Notes: generated by a model from the letters alone, not told the origin. Shown: positions 13,103 through 20,715, numbered from the stretch's first letter. The stretch: 20,715 nucleotides of DNA from JAFKKF01 sp038323025 (GCA_038323025.1 JBBQGL010000059.1:1-20715); one strand, 5' to 3'. Numbers and translations are program-made.

Positions 13103-14209
13103 CTACCACCGGTACCGTGCGACAACGGCTTTGACGAGCGCGTTGTTGACCGCATCGCCGTTCTCGCCATTGCTCATCGCGATGACGCCCTTCCGCATTC
13201 TTGCATCGCCCCAGTAGATCGAGCGAAATCCGAGGTTCGAGCCGCTGTGATTGAAGCGACCGATATTGTTGACGAACGTACCGAGCGCAGCGCCCTGGCT
13301 GACCGGCGTCACCATCTGCCGCGCCAGCGCCGACGGCAGAATCGCGCCATCGCCGTTCAGTGACTCGATTATTGTCAGAACCACCCGCGCGAGGTCGCCG
13401 GGCGTAGTCCACAGCCCCGCCGCCGCGAGCTCAGGATAAAGGTGGTAACCGCCTTGGAAATAGCGCCCGTCGTCGGAATGCGCGAGCGAGAAAAGGTGCT
13501 CCTCGTGGGCGTCGGGCGGCTGCTGATAGCTCGAGTCGGCCATCCCGAGCGGCGAGAGGACCCGCGAATAGGCAACGTCGGCATAGGGTTTGCCGGTAAC
13601 GTCGACCACCATTTGCTGCAAGACGGTCACGCCCCCACCGGAATAGGCGAAACGCCCCAGCCTGGTTTCGACGGCGATGGGCGGGCTATTTGCTGGCGGC
13701 TCCCCGTCGAGAATCTGGCCCAGAGTCGGAGTCGCGTCCGACCGATCGTAGCCGCCGAACCCGTGCACGTTGGTGCCGCCGGTATGGCTGAGCAGCATCC
13801 GCACCGTCACCTTGCCCGCGTCAGGGCCGCCGAGCGTCCATGAGGTCAGGTGCCGGTTGACCGGATCGTCAAGCTTGAGCAGCCTATCGTTGACGAGACT
13901 GAGAATGAGGAGCGCGTTGATCGTCTTCGATAACGACGCTGCCTGAAAGCGCGTTCGTGGGGTGACAGGCGCGTCGTCGTCGCGCCGCGCGATGCCGTAG
14001 CCGTACGTCGCCACGATTTCGCCGCCGTCGATGATCGCCAGGCCCGCGCCCGGTACGCTGTTCGCTGCAAGCAACGCACCAACTCGATCAGCGCTGAGCC
14101 CGCCGCTCGATGGTGCCGCGCTTTCCGCCGCCAAGGCGGGCGCGCGAGCCGCCAAAACCGCTGCGGCTGCCAAGGTGATCGCCTGACGGCGGGTGAAGGA
14201 AGGCGCCAT
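13103..14209 (-). CDS. Serine hydrolase, class C beta-lactamase / penicillin-binding-protein-like family, Tat-exported
   Basis: This 368-residue protein has the S-x-x-K motif SLSK (Ser92, Lys95), the second motif YSG (Tyr189 to Gly191) and the third motif HSG (321-323). These are the catalytic motifs of PF00144 serine hydrolases; HSG in place of KTG is typical of the esterase and D-peptidase branch rather than true AmpC. The N-terminus TRRQAITLAAAAVLA is a twin-arginine signal with a likely cleavage after ALA (about residue 27), so it acts in the periplasm. The ATG at 14209 has GGAG 7 bases upstream. Its stop overlaps or abuts the alcohol dehydrogenase start, which suggests one transcript. 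It may cleave an ester, lactone or peptide; antibiotic resistance should not be assumed. Confidence 0.85.
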   Translation of the reverse strand: MAPSFTRRQAITLAAAAVLAARAPALAAESAAPSSGGLSADRVGALLAANSVPGAGLAIIDGGEIVATYGYGIARRDDDAPVTPRTRFQAASLSKTINALLILSLVNDRLLKLDDPVNRHLTSWTLGGPDAGKVTVRMLLSHTGGTNVHGFGGYDRSDATPTLGQILDGEPPANSPPIAVETRLGRFAYSGGGVTVLQQMVVDVTGKPYADVAYSRVLSPLGMADSSYQQPPDAHEEHLFSLAHSDDGRYFQGGYHLYPELAAAGLWTTPGDLARVVLTIIESLNGDGAILPSALARQMVTPVSQGAALGTFVNNIGRFNHSGSNLGFRSIYWGDARMRKGVIAMSNGENGDAVNNALVKAVVARYRW

Positions 14210-14370
14210 TCGATACTCCAGACCGAGACCGCTTTCTGAACCGGCGCAGCCAACGGTTCAATCCCCTGATGACGGGCTAACGCTGCCACGGCGCTTGCCG
14301 CCATTCAGGATTTGCGAACAAAACATGAATCATGATCTGGTGAGCTTCCGCCTCAACCGATTGATTCGCC
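14210..14370. promoter_or_regulatory. Divergent intergenic region between serine hydrolase and UvrD-type helicase
   Basis: This 161-base spacer must hold promoters for both genes, but no clear -35/-10 pair is visible. An 11-base palindrome CATGA-A-TCATG (14324-14334) lies 37 bases before the helicase start and is a candidate protein site. Confidence 0.3.
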
Positions 14371-16437
14371 GTGGCAACCGCTTCCGCCAACTACCTGGAA
14401 AGACTCAATCCCGACCAGCGGCGGGCGGTTGAGCATGGCGGCGGGGGCGGGGTAGCCGGGCCGCTGCTGGTCATCGCCGGGGCGGGGTCGGGCAAGACCA
14501 GCACGCTCGCCCACCGTGTCGCCCACCTCGTCGTCAGCGGCGCCGACCCGCGCAAAATCCTGCTGATGACCTTCTCCCGCCGTGCCGCTTCGGAGATGGC
14601 GAAACGCGTCGAGCGCATCGTCGGCAATGCGCTCGGCGCCCGCTCGATCCTCGCCACCGCGGCGCTCACCTGGTCGGGCACTTTCCACGGCATCGGTGCG
14701 CGGCTGCTCCGCGAACATGCCGCCGAGGTCGGGCTCGACCCTGCCTTCACGATCCACGATCGCGAGGACTCGGCGGACCTGATGAACCTCATCCGCCATG
14801 AGCTGGGCTATTCGCATACCGAGGCGCGCTTTCCCACCAAGGGGACTTGCCTCGCGATCTACTCGCGCACGGTCAACGAGGAAGCGGAGCTGGATGCGGT
14901 CCTGCAGAAGGCCTTTCCGTGGTGCGCCAGCTGGGAGAAGGAGCTGAAGCTGCTCTTCGCCGCCTATGTCGAGGCAAAGCAGCGCCAGAACGTCCTCGAT
15001 TACGACGACCTCCTCCTCTACTGGGCGGCGATGCTGGAGGTGGAGGCGATCGCGGCCGAGGTCGGCGCGCGCTTCGATCATGTGCTGGTCGACGAGTACC
15101 AGGACACCAACCGCCTGCAGGCCTCGATCCTGTTCGCGCTGAAGCCGGACGGGCGCGGCCTGACCGTGGTCGGCGACGACGCCCAGTCCATCTATTCGTT
15201 CCGTGCCGCAACGGTGCGCAACATCCTCGACTTCCCCGGCGTGTTCTCGCCGCCCGCCGCGATCGTGACTCTCGCCCGCAACTATCGCTCCACAATCCCG
15301 ATCCTCGCCGCCTCCAACGCCGTCATCGGGCAGGCGAGCGAGCGCTACACCAAAGACCTGTGGTCGGACCGCGCCTCGAGCGAGAAGCCGCTCCTGGTCG
15401 CGCTCGCCGACGAGGCCCACCAGGCGCGCTATGTCGTCGAGGAGGTGCTTAAGAACCGCGAGGCCGGCGAGCAGTTGAAGCAGCAGGCGGTGCTCTTCCG
15501 CGCCTCGCATCACAGCGGCCCGCTGGAGATCGAGCTGACCCGGCGGAATATCCCTTTCGTCAAATACGGCGGCCTGAAATTCCTCGACTCGGCCCACGTC
15601 AAGGACGTGCTGGCGTTTCTGCGCTTCGCCGAGAATCCGCGCGATCGCGTCGCCGCCTTCCGCGTGCTGCAGGTGTTGCCCGGCGTTGGGCCGTCCACCG
15701 CCGGCGCCTTTCTCGATCGCGTCGAGGAAGCGGCCGATCCGCTGCGGGCGCTCGCCACCTTTGCGCCGCCGGCGCGCGCGGCGGGAGACTGGCCCGCCTT
15801 CGCCGCGGCCTTTGCAGCGCTGCGCGCCGGCAAGGCCGGCTGGCCGGCGGAGTTCGAGGCTGCGCGCCTCTGGTACGAGCCCCACCTCGAACGCATCCAC
15901 GAGGATGCGATCATGCGGCGGAACGATCTATTGCAGCTGGAGCAGATCGCCTCGGGCTATCCCTCGCGCGAGCGCTTCCTCACCGAACTCACCCTCGACC
16001 CGCCCGATGCCACCAGCGACCAGGCCGGCGTGCCCCTCCTCGACGAGGATTTTCTTATCCTCTCCACCATCCACTCCGCCAAGGGACAGGAGTGGAAATC
16101 GGTGTTCGTGCTGAACGCCATCGACGGCTGCATCCCGTCCGACATGGCGGCGGGCACGACCGAGGAGCTGGATGAGGAGCGCCGGCTGCTCTACGTCGCC
16201 ATGACCCGGGCGAAGGACCAGCTCGAGCTGATTGTCCCGCAGCGCTGTTATGTCATCCAGCAGCGCCGGAATGGCGACCGCCACATGTACACCCAGCGCA
16301 CGCGCTTCATTCCCGACGCCATCCTCGACCGCTTCGATATACGGTTGTGGCCGGCGGTTTCCGCGGCCCCGGCGACCGGGCGGGCGGGGAATGTGCGCAT
16401 CGATATCGGCGCCCGCATGCGCGGCCGCTGGCGCTAG
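14371..16437 (+). CDS. ATP-dependent DNA helicase, UvrD/Rep family
   Basis: This 688-residue superfamily 1A helicase begins (GTG) ATASANYLERLNPDQRRAV, the usual Q-motif region. It has Walker A AGAGSGKT (36-43), motif Ia TFSRRAASEM, motif Ib TFHGIGARLL (104-113), Walker B VDEYQDTN (240-247), motif III GDDAQSIYSFRAA (268-280), motif IV ARNYRST, motif V TIHSAKGQEW and motif VI LLYVAMTRAK. It unwinds DNA 3' to 5' in repair or replication restart. It is shorter than UvrD of Escherichia coli (720 residues) and lacks a long C-terminal tail, so it is probably a paralogue and I give no gene symbol. The GTG start has no clear ribosome site, but the N-terminus fits the family. Confidence 0.9.
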   Translation: MATASANYLERLNPDQRRAVEHGGGGGVAGPLLVIAGAGSGKTSTLAHRVAHLVVSGADPRKILLMTFSRRAASEMAKRVERIVGNALGARSILATAALTWSGTFHGIGARLLREHAAEVGLDPAFTIHDREDSADLMNLIRHELGYSHTEARFPTKGTCLAIYSRTVNEEAELDAVLQKAFPWCASWEKELKLLFAAYVEAKQRQNVLDYDDLLLYWAAMLEVEAIAAEVGARFDHVLVDEYQDTNRLQASILFALKPDGRGLTVVGDDAQSIYSFRAATVRNILDFPGVFSPPAAIVTLARNYRSTIPILAASNAVIGQASERYTKDLWSDRASSEKPLLVALADEAHQARYVVEEVLKNREAGEQLKQQAVLFRASHHSGPLEIELTRRNIPFVKYGGLKFLDSAHVKDVLAFLRFAENPRDRVAAFRVLQVLPGVGPSTAGAFLDRVEEAADPLRALATFAPPARAAGDWPAFAAAFAALRAGKAGWPAEFEAARLWYEPHLERIHEDAIMRRNDLLQLEQIASGYPSRERFLTELTLDPPDATSDQAGVPLLDEDFLILSTIHSAKGQEWKSVFVLNAIDGCIPSDMAAGTTEELDEERRLLYVAMTRAKDQLELIVPQRCYVIQQRRNGDRHMYTQRTRFIPDAILDRFDIRLWPAVSAAPATGRAGNVRIDIGARMRGRWR

Positions 16438-16450
16438 CCGCGGCTCGCGG
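16438..16450 (+). terminator. Small hairpin after the UvrD-type gene
   Basis: CCGCG (16438-16442) pairs with CGCGG (16446-16450) around GCT directly after the stop codon. There is no T-run, so termination here is uncertain. Confidence 0.25.
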
Positions 16451-16481
16451 AACCGCGTTGCGTATCAACCGTTTGGTACCG

Positions 16482-16510
16482 CTGGCGAGACGGGATTTGC
16501 CCGGTATACT
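16482..16510 (+). promoter_or_regulatory. Putative promoter of the hydroxylase gene
   Basis: TATACT (16505-16510) is a five-of-six -10 box. CTGGCG (16482-16487) at 17-base spacing is a weak -35. The start codon is 37 bases downstream, preceded by GGGGGAG. The downstream gene probably has its own promoter. Confidence 0.45.
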
Positions 16511-16547
16511 CGGAAGTGCCGGCTAATCTCTTTGGGGGAGATGGACC

Positions 16548-17360
16548 ATGACCGACCGGGCGGCGGAACAACCCAGGCAGCAGGACAGGACCGAGGGGCT
16601 GCAGGATACGATGACGCGGCCCGGACGTCTTTTCCGGGCGGTCGTGGCGATGATCAAATGGGCCGAGGGGCTCAACCGCAAATACGCCCGCGACGGCAAC
16701 CTGCCTGTCTACAAGACCGCGACCTTTCCCTGGGCGGCCGGCCTCGAAGCCGAGTGGCCGCTCATCCGGCGCGAGCTGGATCGCCTGCTGGTACGCAAGG
16801 ACGAATTGCCAGGGTTCCATGAGATCGCCAAGGAGGTCTCGAACATCTCCACCGATCGCAACTGGAAGACGTTCATGATTACCGGCTACGGGCACACCTC
16901 CGCGGCCGCGATCGCCGCCTGCCCGGAGACGTGGCGCATCCTCCAGAAGATCCCCGGCCTCAAGGCTGCGATGTTCTCGATCTTCGAACCCGGCAAGCAC
17001 CTGCGCCCGCACCGCGGACCCGACAACGGCGTGCTCCGCTTCCACCTCGGCCTGATCGTGCCCAAGGCAGAGCCCGGCAAAATCGGCATCCGCGTCGCCA
17101 ACCAGGTCTGCCATTGGGAGGAGGGCAAGGCGCTGATCTTCGACGATGCCTTCGAGCACGAGGCCTGGAATCACAGCGACCATGTTCGGGTCGTACTCTT
17201 CGTCGATTTCGTCAAGCCGCTCCGCTTCCCGGCCAACCTGGTCAACTGGCTGCTCCTCAACATCGCTGTCTTCACGCCTTTCATTCGCGAGGGCTTTCAA
17301 GCGCAAAAGCGCTGGGAGAAGCTCTTCTTCGGCGAGGGCACCAGACAGGACACGATGTAG
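16548..17360 (+). CDS. Aspartyl/asparaginyl beta-hydroxylase domain protein (LpxO-like Fe(II)/2-oxoglutarate dioxygenase)
   Basis: This 270-residue protein has the core Asp_Arg_Hydrox motifs: PGKHLRPHRGP with iron ligand His155, RFHLGL (164-169), FDDAFEHEAWN with His204, and HVRVVLFVD with the 2-oxoglutarate-binding Arg214. Family members hydroxylate either protein Asp/Asn side chains or lipid A fatty acids (LpxO). A hydrophobic C-terminal segment (about 232-248, NWLLLNIAVFTPF) and a hydrophobic patch near 29-37 suggest membrane association. That favours the lipid-hydroxylase branch, as an inference. ATG 16548 has an excellent GGGGGAG site 7 bases upstream and its own promoter-like TATACT. 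It follows a helicase gene with no obvious functional link. Confidence 0.82.
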   Translation: MTDRAAEQPRQQDRTEGLQDTMTRPGRLFRAVVAMIKWAEGLNRKYARDGNLPVYKTATFPWAAGLEAEWPLIRRELDRLLVRKDELPGFHEIAKEVSNISTDRNWKTFMITGYGHTSAAAIAACPETWRILQKIPGLKAAMFSIFEPGKHLRPHRGPDNGVLRFHLGLIVPKAEPGKIGIRVANQVCHWEEGKALIFDDAFEHEAWNHSDHVRVVLFVDFVKPLRFPANLVNWLLLNIAVFTPFIREGFQAQKRWEKLFFGEGTRQDTM

Positions 17361-17367
17361 CGGCGGT

Positions 17368-18618
17368 CTAGTTGTTCGGGCCGCGCTCGGCGAGCAGGTC
17401 GAAGGCTTCACGTACGGCCTGCTCAAAGGCCTCTTTGTCGGCCGGTGGCCCGTCGCCCGGCAGGGTGGGTCCGACCAGCGCGAGGAGTCGACGTAGCTCG
17501 GGCTCTTCTGGAGCGTGACGGCGCGCCAGCCGGGCAACCGCGGCGCAAGCTTCGAAGCGCCCGGCACGCAATTCACGATGAGCCAGGGCGACCAGCTGCG
17601 CGACCAGCGGATCGCTCGGCACGAGCGGCGGGGCCATGGCCCATAATTCGCGATCGAAGGACCGCCCCAGGGGCGGCTCCGCGCCGCCGAGCTTCGCGCG
17701 TGCGGGCTCGAGGGCAGAACGCACGAAACGGCTGAGGACATTCCGCGGCAGGCGCCCGAGATACGTCGGCTCGTGGCGCGGCCGCGGCTCGGCCCAGTCC
17801 GTCCCACGGATGGCCTTGTACTCGTCCGCCCAAGCAGACCAGGTCTCGCCGAAAGAACTTCGCCTGGCGTTGGTTGCAACGCCGCCGTGGACCTGGTGAA
17901 AGGTGCCTTCCCCGAGCAGGAGGACCAACTCGGCATCCGGCAGTTCGACAGCCCGCCGATAGGTATCGAGATTCACCAGTCCGCCGCCCGGCCGATCGAA
18001 GCGCTCGTCGTACCCGCCGAGCATCTCCCAGCTTGCCCGGCTGAGGAACAGCGCGTTCGATTCGGAAATGGGCAGGAACCATCCGTCGGTCGAGGAGCCG
18101 GCGAGCGTCGCAATGTCGAACAGGCGATAGCCCTCGGCGGGCCAGCCGATCGAGGCGAGAAGCGCGTCTTCCTCGGCACTGTCATAACCCGCCTCGAGGG
18201 CCGCCGATTGCATGTCGAAACCGAGGTGCCAGGTGAGCGCGGCGACCACGGATCGCGGATAGAGCTGCGCGCCCGTGCGGGCGAAATGGAGAAGGCCGGG
18301 TGTCACCATACGGGCCCCGTCGATCATCACGCCGATGATGTCGCCGCGCGCTTCCGCGAGATCCCGGTTCACGGCCGCCGCCGGCGAAGGGTTTGCCGGG
18401 TCCATGCGGATGAGGCGGAAGTTCCCGCCGAGAGGGGCGAGGACCGCGGGATCGAACGGCGGCTCGGAGCCGTTGTCGACCACGATAATCTCGTAGTCTC
18501 CGGCCGCTATGTCGCGCTGGTAGGCCGGCGACAGCGACAGGAGCGTGCGCGGCGCCTCGCGGGCCATGTTGAAGACAACCACGACGACGGAAAGGTCCGG
18601 TGCGGTCTCCCCGGGCAT
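17368..18618 (-). CDS. Family-2 glycosyltransferase
   Basis: This protein of 416 residues from the ATG at 18618 has a GT-A fold start (LSVVVVVFNMAREAPRTLLSL), the nucleotide-binding VDNGS (47-51) and an acceptor-domain region, NALFLSRASWEMLGGYDERF. At the expected DxD position it has MIDGAR (98-103), one Asp followed by Gly-Ala. This variant occurs in a subgroup of GT2 proteins, so it is not necessarily inactive. The last 90 residues are helical and repeat-like (LVALAHRELRAGRFEACAAVARLARR), reminiscent of TPR helices. The start is uncertain: a GTG at 18660 would overlap the methyltransferase gene, whereas the ATG lies 7 bases after its stop. The pair suggests glycan or metabolite assembly. 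Confidence 0.82.
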   Translation of the reverse strand: MPGETAPDLSVVVVVFNMAREAPRTLLSLSPAYQRDIAAGDYEIIVVDNGSEPPFDPAVLAPLGGNFRLIRMDPANPSPAAAVNRDLAEARGDIIGVMIDGARMVTPGLLHFARTGAQLYPRSVVAALTWHLGFDMQSAALEAGYDSAEEDALLASIGWPAEGYRLFDIATLAGSSTDGWFLPISESNALFLSRASWEMLGGYDERFDRPGGGLVNLDTYRRAVELPDAELVLLLGEGTFHQVHGGVATNARRSSFGETWSAWADEYKAIRGTDWAEPRPRHEPTYLGRLPRNVLSRFVRSALEPARAKLGGAEPPLGRSFDRELWAMAPPLVPSDPLVAQLVALAHRELRAGRFEACAAVARLARRHAPEEPELRRLLALVGPTLPGDGPPADKEAFEQAVREAFDLLAERGPNN

Positions 18619-18625
18619 GTTCGAC

Positions 18626-19351
18626 TCAGGCTCCGCGAACCTGGCCCGCAGCGCGCTCACGTTTCAGGTAGCCCCTCGGATTGAGCGTCATCATGAAGCG
18701 TTCGCACCGCCGATCTACCGCGAACTCATCGCTTCCCGCGAGGAATTGGTCCACCGCTTCCCACGGGCCGGGGCCATAGCCCGGCCAGGTCGGATGTCCG
18801 TTAACGTTGGTGTCTTCCACGATCAGGTAGCCGCCAACCTGAACGAGCGGGGCGTACGCGACCATCTCCTGGAAGACGTGGCCGGCGCTGTGATCCGAAT
18901 CGAGGATGACAAGGGCCGGGGCTCCGCCGACGGCGGCGGTCACGCGCGAGACCACGGCGGGGTCAATGCTGGAGCCGGTGATGTACTCGATGCGTGGGTG
19001 CTGGGGCAGGCCGGGTTTTGGCGCGATGTCGACGGAAACAATGCGACCGTGGCCGAGCTGGTCGAGGACATTCGCCATGAACAGCGCGGTGCCGCCGTAG
19101 AGCGTTCCGGTCTCGACGATGACGTCGGGGCGCGTCCGCACGATCAGTTCCTGGTAGATCCACAGATCCAGCGGGCATTTGCGGACGTTGTATCCCAGCC
19201 AGCTCAGGTTCTTGGTATCGGCGCCGGCCTTGAGCCAGCGCTGATAGTAGAGGTCGTGGAATCGGTCGACGATCGCGGCCTCTTCCCCGGAAAGCGGAGG
19301 CTGATCACGGTCGGGAAAGAAGGTGCCGAGGGTCTGCATGGGGGAATCCAT
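18626..19351 (-). CDS. CmcI-type SAM-dependent methyltransferase (cephalosporin hydroxylase family)
   Basis: This 241-residue protein has CPLDLWIYQELI (59-70), a hallmark of the family, the SAM-binding motif ETGTLYGGTALF (80-91) and VSVDIAP with Asp108. It also has the metal-site segment LDSDHSAGHVFQEM (150-163) and VEDTNVNGHP (178-187). Family members include CmcI and rhamnosyl O-methyltransferases, metal-dependent enzymes that methylate hydroxyls on sugars or natural products. The name cephalosporin hydroxylase is historical and should not be taken as function. The start may be ATG 19351 or ATG 19339; neither has a clear ribosome site. It is followed at once by the glycosyltransferase gene, and an O-methylated glycan product is the simplest inference. 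Confidence 0.85.
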   Translation of the reverse strand: MDSPMQTLGTFFPDRDQPPLSGEEAAIVDRFHDLYYQRWLKAGADTKNLSWLGYNVRKCPLDLWIYQELIVRTRPDVIVETGTLYGGTALFMANVLDQLGHGRIVSVDIAPKPGLPQHPRIEYITGSSIDPAVVSRVTAAVGGAPALVILDSDHSAGHVFQEMVAYAPLVQVGGYLIVEDTNVNGHPTWPGYGPGPWEAVDQFLAGSDEFAVDRRCERFMMTLNPRGYLKRERAAGQVRGA

Positions 19352-19385
19352 TCCGGCGTCTGCTTCACACGACAGTTGAATAGAG

Positions 19386-19391
19386 TGTCAA
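19386..19391 (-). promoter_or_regulatory. Possible -35 box upstream of the methyltransferase gene
   Basis: TTGACA on the minus strand (19391 to 19386) is a perfect -35 hexamer 35 bases before the start codon. No good -10 lies at 16-18 bases (TGTGAA is the best), so the call is weak. Confidence 0.3.
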
Positions 19392-19440
19392 TCTCCGCGC
19401 TGCACCCTTCCTTGTGAAATGGCGGCGCGCCCGGCCGTAT

Positions 19441-19459
19441 CGCGGTTGAAGGAACCGCG
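19441..19459. terminator. Hairpin between the Sel1-repeat gene and the methyltransferase gene
   Basis: CGCGGTT (19441-19447) pairs perfectly with AACCGCG (19453-19459) around GAAGG, 54 bases after the Sel1 stop on the minus strand. No T-run follows, so it may act as a weak terminator or a protein site. Confidence 0.35.
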
Positions 19460-19512
19460 GCAGGTCGCCTGGCTCCCCGATTACCTTGACGCCACCAGCT
19501 TCGCGGTATCGC

Positions 19513-20529
19513 TCAGTCGAGCGAAACGCCCATTTCGGCAAGCGCCTGCTTCGCCCCGTCATGGCCCTTTTCGGCGGCCTTCTTCAGCCATCCTACCGCG
19601 TTGTCCCGCATCATGGCCGCATCGGCGCCGACCACCCGGCCTTCCTTGTACATGATACCGAGGTAATACTGCCCGTCGGCGCTGCCCTTTTCAGCCGCCC
19701 GTTTGAGGTACTGGAAGGCTCCGACCGCGTCTGTCCGCACGCCGCGACCCAGCGCCAGCATGATGCCGTAGGCGACCTCGCCGTCGACGTTGTGCTGGTC
19801 GGCTGATTTCTTGAACCAGATCACCGCCTCGTCGTCACTCTGCCCGACGCCGACGCCGTAGGCGAACAGGTAGCCGAGCCGCTGCTGGGCGTCGGCATCG
19901 CCGAGGGCAGCCGCCTGCGTGTAGTAGCTCACCGTCTTGGAGATGTCCTTCTCAACGCCCCTGCCGAGCTGGTAGGCGAGGCCGAGGTCGACCATCGCGG
20001 CCACATGGCCGGCGGCGGCGGCCTTCTCAAACCAGGGGATCGCGGCTTCGACGTTCTTCTCGATGCCGAGTCCGTTTGTCAGCATGTAGCCGTAACTGGT
20101 CTGTGCGTCGGGGTTGCCCTTCTCGGCCGCGCGAAGAAACAGCTCTGCGGCTCTGGCGACGTTCTTCGGCACGCCCACCCCGTCCTGATAGGAGAAGGCC
20201 AGCGAATTTTCAGCGGCGGCGTATCCCGCGTCGGCCGCCTTTTGGTACGCGGCGATCGTGTCGACGACGCGGCCGGCGCGGTCGTAGCTGCGGCCCAATT
20301 GGTACTGATAGCGGGGCTCGCCGGGATTGGCGGCAACGGCGGCTTCGCACGCCGCAACTGCCGCCGCGCCATCCATCTTTTCAAAGAAGATCGTAGGCAT
20401 GCCGGTCGGCCGCGCTGCGTCGGTCGGGCTGGCGGCGAGGCGGTCGCATTCGACGCCGGGATCGGCGGCGACGGCAGGCAGCGAAGCGAGCGGCAACAGG
20501 AGAGCGAGCGCGGCAGGAAGTCGGAGCAT
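19513..20529 (-). CDS. Secreted Sel1-repeat (TPR-like) protein
   Basis: This 338-residue protein has a Sec signal peptide (MLRLPAALALLLPLASLPAVAA, cleavage near 21-22). Residues 53-100 form a TPR-like pair. About six Sel1 repeats of roughly 36 residues follow (about 104-323), each with the pattern of an Ala-rich helix, G-x-x-Y/L, GxGV, a basic-Asp turn, A-x-x-W/Y-F-x-K-A-A and G. Cys28 and Cys61 could form a disulfide. Such proteins are periplasmic or exported scaffolds that bind protein partners; the partner is unknown. The ATG at 20529 is preceded by GAGGTG at 6-base spacing and begins directly at the signal, so it is favoured over an in-frame start at 20574. The IS630-type transposase tail lies 49 bases upstream on the same strand. 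Confidence 0.88.
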   Translation of the reverse strand: MLRLPAALALLLPLASLPAVAADPGVECDRLAASPTDAARPTGMPTIFFEKMDGAAAVAACEAAVAANPGEPRYQYQLGRSYDRAGRVVDTIAAYQKAADAGYAAAENSLAFSYQDGVGVPKNVARAAELFLRAAEKGNPDAQTSYGYMLTNGLGIEKNVEAAIPWFEKAAAAGHVAAMVDLGLAYQLGRGVEKDISKTVSYYTQAAALGDADAQQRLGYLFAYGVGVGQSDDEAVIWFKKSADQHNVDGEVAYGIMLALGRGVRTDAVGAFQYLKRAAEKGSADGQYYLGIMYKEGRVVGADAAMMRDNAVGWLKKAAEKGHDGAKQALAEMGVSLD

Positions 20530-20578
20530 GGAATTCACCTCAAAAATCGCGAATGCCCGGTCCCCGCGGACCATGGCG

Positions 20579-20715
20579 CTAGTGGATCGAATCTAACACT
20601 TGGCGCCCGCGGTTGACGGCGGCGATGATTTTGTCCGGGTCGGCGGTCCAGATGAAGGGCTTTGGGTCATGGTTCGCCTCGTCGAGATAGCGGTTGATGG
20701 CGGCCTGGAGGTCGA
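20579..20715 (-). mobile_element. IS630-type transposase, C-terminal fragment (cut by window edge)
   Basis: Reading the minus strand from the right edge gives about 44 residues: DLQAAINRYLDEANHDPKPF, then WTADPDKIIAAVNRGRQVLD and SIH, then TAG at 20579-20581. The PKPFxWTADPDKIIAAVxRG..VLDSIH ending is the conserved tail of a large IS630-family group common in Rhizobiales. The DDE catalytic residues lie outside the window. The end of the element should lie in the 49 bases before the Sel1 start, but no terminal inverted repeat can be recognised without the other end. Confidence 0.8.

Noticed and set aside
11913..13217. Open frame of 434 codons on the plus strand
   Set aside because: It is antisense to the iron-type alcohol dehydrogenase, whose metal and nucleotide motifs are intact.
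13103..14209. True class C beta-lactamase giving antibiotic resistance
   Set aside because: The third motif is HSG rather than KTG and the wider family includes esterases and peptidases; resistance is not supported.
14353..15900. Long open frame of 515 codons on the minus strand
   Set aside because: It is a shadow of the UvrD-family helicase; it has no domain and an unnatural composition.
16434..17936. Open frame of 500 codons on the minus strand
   Set aside because: It runs antisense through the hydroxylase and out of frame through the glycosyltransferase, both of which have clear family motifs.
1..20715. Composite transposon bounded by IS elements
   Set aside because: The transposase tails at the two ends belong to different families (IS481 and IS630), and the genes between look like ordinary chromosomal genes.

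Overview
The window is GC-rich, densely coded bacterial chromosome, most likely from an alphaproteobacterium of the Hyphomicrobiales (Rhizobiales) type. The grounds are the GC-rich third codon positions, the mix of families, and three composite palindromic repeat elements of a style common in that order. The genus cannot be read from the sequence. Both edges cut through insertion-sequence transposases: the tail of an IS481-type gene on the left and the tail of an IS630-type gene on the right. There are no rRNA or tRNA genes and no CRISPR array.

Layout. 1-146: IS481-type transposase tail (+). 162-710: secreted small protein of DUF1579-like type (-). 809-4172: two overlapping genes (-) for a DNA ligase-associated repair pair, a metallophosphoesterase nuclease (PdeM type) and an Lhr-core-type DEXH helicase. 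4346-8027 (+): a membrane-anchored FMN/3Fe-4S glutamate-synthase-like protein, a frameshifted EamA transporter and the ligase-associated MBL-fold exonuclease, followed by a strong hairpin terminator. 8121-9641: a disrupted metallo-beta-lactamase-fold gene (-) divergent from an intact TetR regulator (+), with a perfect 20-bp palindrome between them. 9719-11634 (-): a DrrAB-like ABC exporter. 11973-14209 (-): an iron-type alcohol dehydrogenase overlapping a Tat-exported serine hydrolase of the class C beta-lactamase family. 14371-17360 (+): a UvrD-family helicase and an aspartyl/asparaginyl beta-hydroxylase (LpxO-like). 17368-19351 (-): a family-2 glycosyltransferase and a CmcI-type methyltransferase. 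19513-20529 (-): a secreted Sel1-repeat protein, then the IS630-type tail.

How the parts fit. Three members of the known ligase-associated repair set (helicase, nuclease, exonuclease) are here, but split by two unrelated genes and without the ATP-dependent ligase, so the set looks rearranged. The TetR gene and its putative operator survive next to a broken target gene. The two halves of the ABC exporter are separated by a repeat element but remain codirectional. The glycosyltransferase and methyltransferase form a tight pair probably acting on a surface glycan or secondary metabolite.

The most unusual observation is a roughly 124-bp composite palindromic element lying inside the helicase gene. 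It is read in frame and adds about 49 residues between the two RecA-like domains. Two further elements of similar size and hairpin architecture lie between the ABC genes and upstream of them.
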